Below are positions 9,276-17,858 of a DNA stretch of 64,000 nt, one piece after another. This DNA is from Vibrio sp. 10N.286.49.B1 (lineage in GTDB: Bacteria; Pseudomonadota; Gammaproteobacteria; Enterobacterales; Vibrionaceae): contig NZ_MCUW01000019.1 in assembly GCF_002873335.1 (NCBI RefSeq), forward strand, positions 1,008 through 65,007. The letters run 5' to 3'. The notes beneath the pieces were generated by a model that saw only the letters and a program-made list of their open reading frames with translations, was not told the origin of the DNA and ran no database searches. How positions within the stretch are numbered: the first letter of the stretch is position 1; the number at the start of each line of letters is the position of its first letter. The position numbers and the translations under genes are program-made.

Positions 9276-9324
9276 AACCAGCAACCAGCAACCAGCAACC
9301 AGCAACCAGTAACCAGTAACCAGT
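9276..9324. repeat. Heptamer tandem array, seven copies
   Basis: Four copies of AACCAGC are followed by three of AACCAGT with no spacer. On the minus strand this reads GGTTACT/GGTTGCT and begins two bases after the stop codon of the 933-residue Hsp70-family gene. A related GGTTAGT array lies at 52499-52556. Confidence 0.95.
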
Positions 9325-9326
9325 AA

Positions 9327-12128
9327 TTAATGATTAATTAGTTGCAAACCAACGGGTAATGCGTCACCAAAGACTCGTTTTGAATCAGATTCTGATAATA
9401 TTTGTACCTCGCTGACAAGCGAAATCCAGCTTTCTGGCGCTTTAGTTTGACGAAGTTTCGTTAAGATCTGTTCGCGGTAGTCATCAGCGATATCGAGTGT
9501 TCGGTCCCCTGTTTTTCGACACATCAATACACACGCAAAGCCTATCATTGACTCTTTTGACCAATCAAGCGCAAGCAATTTAGGTAACCATTGCTCAATT
9601 TGTTCTTTAGGGATGACGTTGTGTTGACTGCCATATAATGGCGTGCGAGAACCCAAACGCCCTAAAGCCCAACAATGAGCTTGTAGGAATTGAGGCTGGT
9701 TAATGATTTTGCTGAGATACCAACTCGCCAGCAAAACTTTATCATCCACATACAAGTTCTCCAAACTGGCCGAGAGTCGGACCATTGCCTCATAACCTTT
9801 GTCTTTTGCCGCTTGAAAGGTCTTGGCGTTTTTCATCGCGCCAGGGTGTAGGTACTTGGCGATGTCGCTCAGTATGATTTCCTGTTGTTCTTCATTGAGG
9901 CCACCAGAAACACGACGCCAAAATACCCACCAATCACTCCAGCCTTGATGGTTTTGAAACTGAATACCTTGCTGATAGATGCCCCAAATTTGTTCCATAC
10001 GCCATGAATCGGTGGCATCGCCAAACCCAGGACGCATGCAATAACCGGTAAGACGTAACCAGTTTTTCTCGTGTTGCTCAGAGCGGCGACGACGCTTACG
10101 TCCGAGCGTGAAGGTGTCGACAAGCGAACGAAGAGAGTGAAAGTCCCAGGCTTCTTTTTTGCCAAGCTTTTTCTCTAACTCTTTACTGAGCGTTTTAATT
10201 TCTTTGGTATCAGCGCTGTTTTTGTTGCCACTGTATAGCCGAGAAACTAACGTCTGACTCACCTCAAGACCTGGGTGGATCTTGATGTCATTTTGTTCGG
10301 ATTGTTTATTGCGAACTTCAAACTCTAACTCCCAGCGCTGATTGTCATTTTCAACACTGACGCATTCAACTTTTAACGTACCCACTTCAGTTAACTGGCA
10401 AGCCAGTTGAACCTCGACGCGTTGCTTTTGATTCTCAGCGAGCGCGACATCGTCACCCTGTAACGTATTTATGTAGGGTGGTAATGGTAAGAACTGATCT
10501 GGGTCGATATTCGTTAACATGCCATTTTGTACTTTTTGATGTTGGCCAAAAAAATCATGGGTAGACGTTAACAAGTTAAAGCGAACAGGCTCGCCTAGCG
10601 TTAGCGAGAATCGGCGCCCAGACAACCGAATTTCTTGACCCTCATCTGTGCCTTTAGACAGCAAGCACAGTGCCTGACCCAGTTTGTTCTTTTCCTGAAG
10701 GTGCAAGAAGTAAGAGCGAGCACTACCACCGCCAATCTTTAATTGGGCACCGCGCCGAGCTTTAGCGAACGCAACGGCTCCAAGCGCCACTGACCAATCA
10801 GGGTGGGGGTTATTCAGTAGGGTGATAGGCGATCCTTTCCAACCTTCGATAAGCTCGATAACACGCTTGGTCACTAATTGACTGTTAAACACGCCCCCGT
10901 TGAGCAAAATGCCGACTGGAATCGCAGGCTCTTTGTCACTGTTTAGGGCGTCTTTTGATACTTCTTGATGCAAATGCAAAAATTCGGAAACGTGTTTACT
11001 CACAGCAGGATCAGCCACGTAAGGCAGACCAAATTCAACAACCGCGCTGCGCTTTTTGTCGGGTAACTCACCGAACTCGGTAGTTGGGAAGAACCCATCT
11101 AAGGCGATGTGGTGGACTTCGGTTTTACTGATTGAGATGCTTTTTGTGCCCCCAATCAGACGGGAACCACTTCCTAGCATCGTGATCTTCATTTCATCGG
11201 GTGCCGCTTCTGAGAGTAACGCTTCTTTGGCTTTGCGAGTTTGTTGGATAAGCTTAGTCAAGCTCGCGGCATTCAGTTTCTTTGTTTGATTAAAGCGCTG
11301 CTCGGCCACGTGGGCGAGGGCTAAGTCGAGGTTGTCTCCGCCCAACATCAAGTGCTCACCAACCCCAATACGGTTCAATGCTAAGGTATTGTCGTCGTCA
11401 TGTGTTGCTTCAATTAAGCTTAAATCAGTCGTACCACCACCAACATCACACACTAATATGAGCGGTATTTGTGCCAGCTCTTGTGAGGCCGTTTCTTTAT
11501 GCCTAGCGTACCAGTCATAACACACCGCTTGTGGTTCCTCGAGTAGATGCACTCGAGGCAGTCCTGCTTTCTTTGCTGCGTCTAAGGTCAGCTTTCGCGC
11601 AGTTTCATCAAACGAGGCCGGCACCGTGATGACGACATCTTGATCTTCAAGCTTGTTGTAATGGTGACGGTGGTTCCATGCTTGGCGAATATGGTTGAGA
11701 TAACTTGCACTCGCGATAACGGGTGAGACTTTTTCTGCGTCTTGAGCACCAGCCCATGGCAGAATGTCATCTTCTCGATCGACACCTTGGTGGGAGAGCC
11801 AACTTTTGGCGCTCGATACTTGACGTCCTTCGACTTTCGCGCCGAGCTCTCGTGCCCATTCACCAATAATAACTTTATTGAGATCGCCTGCTACTGGCTG
11901 GTTTTCCCATGGGAGTGTTAAATCGGAGTCGGAGACTTGTTGAGAAGCAGGGTGGTAACGAAACGAAGGCAGTAATGCTTTTCGCACCACTTCGCCGGGC
12001 CCGACTAGCTGGTCGATTTCAAATAATTCAACGGGCGCGTTTGAGAGGTCGTCTTGAATTTCACAGAATGCAACGACGGTGTTGGTTGTGCCTAGGTCAA
12101 TACCAACCAAATATTGAGAAGATGCCAT
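9327..12128 (-). CDS. Large Hsp70-family ATPase with long helical C-terminus
   Basis: A 933-residue actin-fold ATPase, last gene of a three-gene operon. Phosphate-1 motif VGIDLGTTNTVVAF is at about 8-21, phosphate-2 LVCDVGGGTTDLSL near 235, and the adenosine motif PVGILLNGGVFNS near 405. The region after about 540 does not look like a canonical DnaK substrate domain and lid. It is long, basic in one patch (GRKRRRR) and helical, and is probably the DUF3731-type extension known in such proteins. The start is the ATG at 12128 with GGAG 7 bases upstream. Role: presumably an ATP-driven chaperone or scaffold working with the paralogue next door; its clients are unknown. Confidence 0.85.
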   Translation of the reverse strand: MASSQYLVGIDLGTTNTVVAFCEIQDDLSNAPVELFEIDQLVGPGEVVRKALLPSFRYHPASQQVSDSDLTLPWENQPVAGDLNKVIIGEWARELGAKVEGRQVSSAKSWLSHQGVDREDDILPWAGAQDAEKVSPVIASASYLNHIRQAWNHRHHYNKLEDQDVVITVPASFDETARKLTLDAAKKAGLPRVHLLEEPQAVCYDWYARHKETASQELAQIPLILVCDVGGGTTDLSLIEATHDDDNTLALNRIGVGEHLMLGGDNLDLALAHVAEQRFNQTKKLNAASLTKLIQQTRKAKEALLSEAAPDEMKITMLGSGSRLIGGTKSISISKTEVHHIALDGFFPTTEFGELPDKKRSAVVEFGLPYVADPAVSKHVSEFLHLHQEVSKDALNSDKEPAIPVGILLNGGVFNSQLVTKRVIELIEGWKGSPITLLNNPHPDWSVALGAVAFAKARRGAQLKIGGGSARSYFLHLQEKNKLGQALCLLSKGTDEGQEIRLSGRRFSLTLGEPVRFNLLTSTHDFFGQHQKVQNGMLTNIDPDQFLPLPPYINTLQGDDVALAENQKQRVEVQLACQLTEVGTLKVECVSVENDNQRWELEFEVRNKQSEQNDIKIHPGLEVSQTLVSRLYSGNKNSADTKEIKTLSKELEKKLGKKEAWDFHSLRSLVDTFTLGRKRRRRSEQHEKNWLRLTGYCMRPGFGDATDSWRMEQIWGIYQQGIQFQNHQGWSDWWVFWRRVSGGLNEEQQEIILSDIAKYLHPGAMKNAKTFQAAKDKGYEAMVRLSASLENLYVDDKVLLASWYLSKIINQPQFLQAHCWALGRLGSRTPLYGSQHNVIPKEQIEQWLPKLLALDWSKESMIGFACVLMCRKTGDRTLDIADDYREQILTKLRQTKAPESWISLVSEVQILSESDSKRVFGDALPVGLQLINH

Positions 12129-12223
12129 GATGCGCTCCAATCAGATATGAGAAGAGACAAACGGCACTAAAAAGTGCCGTTTGAGATAGGGGGTTTCAAA
12201 GGTCAATATGGGTAACCTAAACG

Positions 12224-14062
12224 CTAGGCGTCTTCACGGACGTCAAATTCAACGTGCCATTTTTGACCATTATCGGCGGCGATAGCTTCGAGGTATAACG
12301 TACCAAGCTCCGTGACTCGTGAGGAGAGTGTGACCGGGACTACCTCACCGCTGGTTCTGCCTTCAGACACCGGTAAGGTGACTTGGATTTCTGGCAGTTC
12401 TTCTAGCTCTTCAGGCTTCCAATAATCCAGGTGTACGCCAGCATCGTCTTCACGACGTATCGTAGATCCAAAGAATTGGAAGTGAACCGGTTGGCCGATC
12501 ACTAATCCAAACTCTTGGCTAGGAACGTCGACACTGCTGCCTTCTTCCATGCCAAATGGTGCGACACAAAGTGCTTCCATTGGTGGTGCCATGCCTGGAA
12601 TCGCCGGCATCGCACTTTCAATACCGATATAGTAGCTTGATGCAATACCGCCACGGATACGAACGCCTTGTCCACGACGAACACTGCCGTAGTAGGCCGC
12701 GCCGCTTGCTACCGCGAGGTCAAGATCAAGACCAGTCAACATTTTCGCTGAGCTCGCATTCGCGGTTTCTAACCAACTATTGATGGTGTTAAAAAGACGG
12801 TCAGAAAGCAGAGGTGACTTTAATACACCACCGTTAAAAAGTACGGCTGTTGGTTTGATAAACTCAGGCGCGGCTTGCATGCCCGGCATGCCTGCGAAAG
12901 CTTGGTCCGCTGCGTTACTTTGGCGGCTTAAAAAGGCAGCAATGTGACGTGTCACTGCCGCGTCTTGAGCATAAGGCAAGCCCATTTGCGTCAATGCACC
13001 ACGTGAACGCTGTACAGGGTGTTCTTGAATCCCAACTTGCGGGAAGAACCCATCCACTAACGTTTGCTGTACTTCTTCTTGAGTCAACTCAGTTTTGAGG
13101 GTTGCGCCAAGTAATTTAGAACCACGGCTTGGTACAACGATAGGGACAGACTGAAGTTCTGCATCGTTCAAAAGCGCTTCTTTGGCGTCACGGCATGCGT
13201 GCGTCATCGCTTGAACTTGCCACGGTTGCAGCTCTTTGCCGTCTTGAGCAAGCTTCATTTTAAGGCGGTAAGCCAGAGCAAGATCCATATTGTCACCGCC
13301 AAGCAAGATATGCTCACCAACCGCAACACGTTCTAGATTTAGGTTGCCATCGTTTTCAGTAACGGCCACTAAAGACAAATCGGTCGTACCGCCACCCACA
13401 TCAACGACAAGTACAATGTCGCCCACGTCGACTTCATCGCGCCATGCATCATTGCTATTGTCGATCCAGCTATAAAGTGCCGCTTGCGGCTCTTCAAGTA
13501 GCGTTAGATGCATTAAACCAATCTTACGCGCGGCCTCTGCCGTGAGATCTCGAGCGGCTGGGTCGAATGAAGCCGGAACCGTGATGGTGACATCTTGTTC
13601 TTCGAGCTTAGCGTCTGGATGTACGTGATTCCAAGCGTTTTTAAGATGCTCTAAGTACAATTCTGTGACGCGCAATGGTGATACCTTGACGACTTCTTCT
13701 GGGCTGCCTTGTGGCAAAAAGTCTTCTCTACGGTTTACACCACCATGGCATAACCATGATTTCGCACTCGCGACCAAACGAATAGGGGTCTTTGACCCCA
13801 AGTTGCGAGCAATGGCACCTACGAGTGCATTGGGTTGTTCCGTCCATGGCAATGTACGTGAGCCATGGCCAAGCTCGTGTTCGTGTGGCTGATAAAGAAA
13901 TGAGCCAAGCTGGCTAAGGTTTTCGACGGTGCCAGGTGAAGTCAGTTGAGGAATTGACATCACTTCTACTTCGGCGTTTTCATCCTGCGCGTCAACAAAT
14001 GACATAACGCAGTGTGTGGTACCAAGGTCGATACCAACACTAAATTTTGCGTTGTGATCCAT
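12224..14062 (-). CDS. Hsp70-family ATPase, second paralogue
   Basis: A 612-residue Hsp70-type ATPase. Motifs: VGIDLGTTHCVMSF at about 9-22, DVGGGTTDLSLV near 205, and AVLFNGGVLKS near 390. The C-terminal 120 residues are beta-rich and shorter than a DnaK substrate-binding domain, with no obvious helical lid. The EEVD-type tail of eukaryotic Hsp70 is absent. The start ATG overlaps the stop of the DUF2760 gene (TAATG), so the two are translationally coupled; the larger paralogue follows 95 bases later. No DnaJ- or GrpE-like gene is present in the operon. The two ATPases share the nucleotide-binding motifs but differ in their tails, so they may act as a pair. Confidence 0.88.
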   Translation of the reverse strand: MDHNAKFSVGIDLGTTHCVMSFVDAQDENAEVEVMSIPQLTSPGTVENLSQLGSFLYQPHEHELGHGSRTLPWTEQPNALVGAIARNLGSKTPIRLVASAKSWLCHGGVNRREDFLPQGSPEEVVKVSPLRVTELYLEHLKNAWNHVHPDAKLEEQDVTITVPASFDPAARDLTAEAARKIGLMHLTLLEEPQAALYSWIDNSNDAWRDEVDVGDIVLVVDVGGGTTDLSLVAVTENDGNLNLERVAVGEHILLGGDNMDLALAYRLKMKLAQDGKELQPWQVQAMTHACRDAKEALLNDAELQSVPIVVPSRGSKLLGATLKTELTQEEVQQTLVDGFFPQVGIQEHPVQRSRGALTQMGLPYAQDAAVTRHIAAFLSRQSNAADQAFAGMPGMQAAPEFIKPTAVLFNGGVLKSPLLSDRLFNTINSWLETANASSAKMLTGLDLDLAVASGAAYYGSVRRGQGVRIRGGIASSYYIGIESAMPAIPGMAPPMEALCVAPFGMEEGSSVDVPSQEFGLVIGQPVHFQFFGSTIRREDDAGVHLDYWKPEELEELPEIQVTLPVSEGRTSGEVVPVTLSSRVTELGTLYLEAIAADNGQKWHVEFDVREDA

Positions 14063-14694
14063 TATAATTCTACCTCTGCTGGAGCGATGATTGAGGCATC
14101 GTAATTTTCAGACAACTTCGGCAAATTGATGTTGTCCGCTTTCCAGCCTTTATGAACTAACACACCAGAGAATGGTGCGTTACCAGTGACATTGCCCGTT
14201 AGGCGAATAGCTTGTGGATTAAAGCCTTCTTCAATAGTGAGGCGCGATTCTTCGTCTTCAGTACGAATTGGAGAAAGAACGAAGTAATCGCCGATGACTT
14301 TTTTACCACCAGAATGAACGACTCGCGCTGCTGCGCCAACCTCTTCATCAGAGAAAGCCGTCAGATCTTCTTGGAGGAAGTCAATAATACGCGCTTCCTG
14401 TTGCATAAGGGACAGCAGTTGCATTGCTGAATCGGTAGGCGCGGTGGCGAGTTTAGATTCGACTTCGACGACTTTCTCAACAACTTTTTCTACTTCAATA
14501 ATCTTTTCTACTTCAACGATTTTTTCTACAGGTTTTTCAACCTCAATAATCTTTTCGATAGGTTTCTCTACGATTTTTTCAACGACTTTACTCTTACGAG
14601 AAACCGCAATAGCTAAAAGCAGTACGCTGGATGCCGCAAGGCCCGCGTGGAGCATGTCGAAGGTTGTAGGAATAACATTTAGATCGAAGGTCAT
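14062..14694 (-). CDS. DUF2760 membrane-anchored coiled-coil protein
   Basis: A 210-residue protein that opens the Hsp70 operon. One hydrophobic segment at about 14-32 (LHAGLAASSVLLLAIAV) probably anchors it. It is followed at 36-80 by a repetitive region made of VEKIVE / IEKIIEVEKP-type units, strongly charged and likely an extended helix. The C-terminal half (about 90-210) is the DUF2760 domain, containing ARVVHSGGKKVIGDYFVLSP and a terminal beta-rich stretch. RBS AGAGA precedes the ATG. Co-occurrence with two Hsp70-family genes is the recognised context of DUF2760. It may recruit the ATPases to the membrane, which is inference. Confidence 0.82.
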   Translation of the reverse strand: MTFDLNVIPTTFDMLHAGLAASSVLLLAIAVSRKSKVVEKIVEKPIEKIIEVEKPVEKIVEVEKIIEVEKVVEKVVEVESKLATAPTDSAMQLLSLMQQEARIIDFLQEDLTAFSDEEVGAAARVVHSGGKKVIGDYFVLSPIRTEDEESRLTIEEGFNPQAIRLTGNVTGNAPFSGVLVHKGWKADNINLPKLSENYDASIIAPAEVEL

Positions 14695-15075
14695 AGGGGA
14701 TTCTCTATGTGTCTGTCATTAGGTGCTAACTTTGGGGCGAATTCTAACATAATCAAGACTCTTAGCGCGATGCTTTCACAATAATGTCATTTGAAAGTGA
14801 GTTTATTGGTGAATAAATAAGCATATAGTGATGATTTTACAAATTTAAGTGATCTTTGCTGTTTTTCTAACCTTAGTGACTAGGGGGGAAGAAAAAGGCG
14901 TGTAAAATCTGCTGCATAGATGAAAAATAAGAGTACACAGTACCGTTACTTTATCTATGCAGTGGCGAAATTAGTCATTCGTTAATGTGCCAATGGTGGC
15001 ATATTAGTTGGCGGCGTAAATAACAACGATCAGCACTGCTTAAAAAATAATTATTAGCTAGGGCAGTAATTCAGG
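14695..15075. promoter_or_regulatory. Divergent promoter region with a 24-base dyad
   Basis: This 381-base gap separates the minus-strand DUF2760 operon from the plus-strand cyclase gene, so it must hold both promoters. At 14983-15006 TAATGTGCCA and TGGCATATTA form a near-perfect dyad around ATGG (one G-T pair), a possible operator or hairpin ahead of the cyclase gene. I could not fix -35/-10 pairs with confidence. Confidence 0.4.
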
Positions 15076-16611
15076 ATGAATACAGGTTTAAACACGGACG
15101 ATCATGGAGTGAAACGATACTCGGTGTTGGTTTTCATTATCGGGTTGTTAATAACATTATTTATTACACATATCGTCTACAAAGGGCAGCAAAAGCTTGC
15201 CGAATCCAATTTCGAATTCCTCGTACAAAATCAAGCTGAAAATATTAAAGAACTGGTGATGATGGATGTCAGCTTTATAGGCTCGGGGGCGGGCTTTTAT
15301 CATGCGACCACTCCGGATGCCTGGCGCAGCTTTGCATCTTTTGCTGAGCCTCTAATTGCGAGTTCAAAAAGCTTGATTGCGATGCAATGGATGAAAAAAG
15401 TGTATCCAGAGCAGCTTGATAGCCATGTGGCAAGGGTGCGTGAGCGATTCCCTAATTACGCTATCTATACGGTTCCGAAAGACCAGTCGGTAACATACGG
15501 ATATATTCTTGAAAACGATGCTCCTATCTACGTGGCGAGTGATATTTTTCCTGTGAACACGGCTAACTTAAGGGCTCTGGGTTATTACTCTTCAAGAGAG
15601 CGCGTTCGTCGCGTTATTGAAAACTCGATGCTCGACGGTCAACCAAGTTTGTCGGATAAAATTCGATTGTTACAAGATGGGTTTGATCGTTCGCTTCCAA
15701 AACAGGGCATGTTGGTTTATCACCCGGTATTTGAGCCGGGAGGCGCAGCGTTGCGGGGCGTTGTGATTGGTGTAATTCGGACCACTGCTTATTTTGAACA
15801 CATTGTATCGAGAACATCGATTGGTAAAGAGGTCGGGATTCGTGTTGTTGATTTAGGATTCGACGCAGAAGATGACCCCATCATGTACCAAAGTGAGTCT
15901 TGGAACACAATAGTCGGTGATGGCAAAGAGGTCATAATCGATTTATATGACCGCCAGTGGCGCTTGCAGTTTAGGCACGATGGGTCGCTTGCTGCAAATG
16001 AGACACTGATTTTAGTGTGCGTGATATCTGGCGGTGTGATTATTTCATTGCTGCTTGGCTATGTTGTTCAGCTCATGTTGCGAGAGCAACGTCGTTTGAC
16101 GAAATTAGTTGACCGCCGAACAAAAGACCTACAGTACTTAGTTGAACGTGATCCATTGACAGAGGTCTATAACCGTAGGGCATTCAACCGACTGGTTGAA
16201 TACCATATATCTTGCAACAAGCCATTTTCATTAGCGATCTTGGATATTGACTTATTTAAGCAAATTAACGACCAATATGGTCATGTGATTGGCGATGAAA
16301 TTTTAGTTGAAGTTGCCTCACATATGAAACGTAATATGTATCCCGATGACATGCTATTTCGATTAGGCGGAGACGAGTTTGCGATTATTAGTCGATGCGT
16401 TGATTATACGTCGCTGCATCGTTATTTAACGAATATTTGTGAGCAAGTACGGTTGCTGAAGTGGCTGGAAATTAACCGTCAATTTCACTGTACATTAAGT
16501 ATCGGCGCGGCTGTTTACCGCGGGGAATCGTTAGAACATTTGATGAACCGAGCCGATGAACAGCTCTATATCAGCAAAGAAAAAGGCCGTAATATCGCGA
16601 ATGTTGCGTGA
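15076..16611 (+). CDS. CHASE-GGDEF diguanylate cyclase
   Basis: Membrane-bound cyclase of 511 residues that makes cyclic di-GMP. TM1 is at about 17-36, a periplasmic CHASE-type sensor at about 50-275, and TM2 at about 312-335. The GGDEF domain spans about 345-511 with an intact active site at 431-435 (RLGGDEFAII) and the substrate-binding DPLTEVYNRRAF. The residues where an RxxD inhibitory site would lie, five before GGDEF, read YPDD, so the product-inhibition site appears to be missing. The ligand is unknown; CHASE domains bind small molecules such as cytokinin-like compounds. No gene follows in operon. Confidence 0.92.
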   Translation: MNTGLNTDDHGVKRYSVLVFIIGLLITLFITHIVYKGQQKLAESNFEFLVQNQAENIKELVMMDVSFIGSGAGFYHATTPDAWRSFASFAEPLIASSKSLIAMQWMKKVYPEQLDSHVARVRERFPNYAIYTVPKDQSVTYGYILENDAPIYVASDIFPVNTANLRALGYYSSRERVRRVIENSMLDGQPSLSDKIRLLQDGFDRSLPKQGMLVYHPVFEPGGAALRGVVIGVIRTTAYFEHIVSRTSIGKEVGIRVVDLGFDAEDDPIMYQSESWNTIVGDGKEVIIDLYDRQWRLQFRHDGSLAANETLILVCVISGGVIISLLLGYVVQLMLREQRRLTKLVDRRTKDLQYLVERDPLTEVYNRRAFNRLVEYHISCNKPFSLAILDIDLFKQINDQYGHVIGDEILVEVASHMKRNMYPDDMLFRLGGDEFAIISRCVDYTSLHRYLTNICEQVRLLKWLEINRQFHCTLSIGAAVYRGESLEHLMNRADEQLYISKEKGRNIANVA

Positions 16612-16701
16612 TTCTAAAGCAGTCAACCCGGTGACTATCGAGGTTTGTATCGTTTTGAGCTACACTTCTGCCCGTTGTTTATTTGATAATCTAAAGTTGC
16701 T

Positions 16702-17232
16702 ATGAATTATAACCGCGTCGTGTGTTTTGATCTTGAAATGTGTTGTTGGAATGTTGATGGCGTCGGCACGACGGGAGAGATCATCGAAGTTGGCTTGGCA
16801 GAAATAGACCTCGTGACTCAGCAAGTGGTGAAACGGGCTCAATACTATGTGAAGCCAGAAACAGACGAAGTTTCGTTATTCTGCGCTGAGTTAACTGGGA
16901 TTACCCCGCGAAAAATAGAAAAACAAGGCCGACCATTGGCGGCGGTGATCCAGTCGATGGTCAAAAACTTTGGTGGTCGCAACAAAATATATGCCGCTTG
17001 GGGGCGAGATGATGCCATCTTGTTCGAAGAATGCCTTGCTAAAGGTATCACCCCCCCGTTCAAAGAGTTTGTAAATCTTGCGACACTCTATCGTATGCAA
17101 AATCGACTCAAGGAAAAGCGTATAGGCCACAAAGCCGCACAAGAAGCAAAAGGTATCGAATGGGAAGGGCGTCAGCATTCCGGTTATGTTGACGCTTATA
17201 ACCTCGCTAAACTTGCGTTAACGATGTTGTAG
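16702..17232 (+). CDS. DEDDh-family 3'-5' exonuclease
   Basis: A 176-residue single-domain nuclease of the DnaQ/RNase T superfamily. The first motif FDLEM provides Asp10 and Glu12, the second falls in YAAWGRDD near residue 100, and the last is QHSGYVDAYNLA with the His and Asp of the DEDDh subgroup. The sequence resembles the KapD/ERI-1-like branch rather than DNA polymerase epsilon, so RNA trimming is as likely as DNA proofreading. It stands alone between the cyclase and a convergent TerB-like gene. The hairpin at 17276-17302 probably ends it. Confidence 0.85.
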   Translation: MNYNRVVCFDLEMCCWNVDGVGTTGEIIEVGLAEIDLVTQQVVKRAQYYVKPETDEVSLFCAELTGITPRKIEKQGRPLAAVIQSMVKNFGGRNKIYAAWGRDDAILFEECLAKGITPPFKEFVNLATLYRMQNRLKEKRIGHKAAQEAKGIEWEGRQHSGYVDAYNLAKLALTML

Positions 17233-17275
17233 TCGATTCAATGTCGCTATTCGTGTCATGAGTCAATCATAAACC

Positions 17276-17302
17276 GAACAGCCGAGGTGACTCTGGCTGT
17301 TC
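17276..17302. terminator. Hairpin between convergent genes
   Basis: Perfect 8-bp stem GAACAGCC / GGCTGTTC with an 11-base loop between the exonuclease gene and the convergent TerB-like gene. There is no clear T-run, so its efficiency is uncertain. Confidence 0.45.
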
Positions 17303-17340
17303 AAAAGACACTGATGCGATACATGACGAGTATGTATTCG

Positions 17341-17787
17341 CTATTTGTTCACTATTTGAAGTTTTGCTCGAATGAACTCACTGTGATCAACGTACAGAAG
17401 TTCGGCGACCTTACGAATCACGGCATCCTCTAACGGGTCAATGATGCCATCTGCGTTAGCCACTTCCCACATGGCTTTAATTAATTCAAATCGTTTCTCT
17501 TGAGACAGTTCGCGTAACCCAGATGTGAAATCATAGAGTGATGCTGATTCTTTCACTTTCTCTTTTGCCTGTTGAATCAATAACTGCGCGTCATCATCAG
17601 TTAACTCGAGCAAGCGGGCGATGAGCGTTTGTTTCGCTTGCTCCTCTTTTAAGTCGATGTGATGATCGGCATTAGACACTTCGCACAATAGCGCCGCAAT
17701 GGCGAGATTCGGGCTAATGGTGTTGCTTTGTGATAAATCGCTACCCTCGATTAATTGCTTAAATATAGAGGTGATTGAACTAAACAT
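17341..17787 (-). CDS. TerB-like protein
   Basis: A 148-residue, all-helical, acidic cytoplasmic protein of the TerB fold. The paired acidic motifs are present: EVSNADHHIDLKEE near 37-50 and EVANADGIIDPLED near 107-120, whose Asp/Glu residues form metal-binding sites in TerB. AGGA lies 7 bases before the ATG. It is a stand-alone gene, not part of a ter operon, so a tellurite role should not be assumed; stand-alone TerB proteins occur widely and are poorly understood. Confidence 0.85.
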   Translation of the reverse strand: MFSSITSIFKQLIEGSDLSQSNTISPNLAIAALLCEVSNADHHIDLKEEQAKQTLIARLLELTDDDAQLLIQQAKEKVKESASLYDFTSGLRELSQEKRFELIKAMWEVANADGIIDPLEDAVIRKVAELLYVDHSEFIRAKLQIVNK

Positions 17788-17858
17788 AGGGGATCCTCAT
17801 TTGACGCCTAACCATTAATACATAGTGTCTCTTGAAGCGAAACTCAAGCGCTGTGCAG

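Noticed and set aside
9276..9324. CRISPR-like array
   Set aside because: Units are 7 bp with no spacers, unlike any CRISPR array.
17341..17787. Tellurite resistance operon
   Set aside because: Only one TerB-like gene is present, without terC, terD or others.
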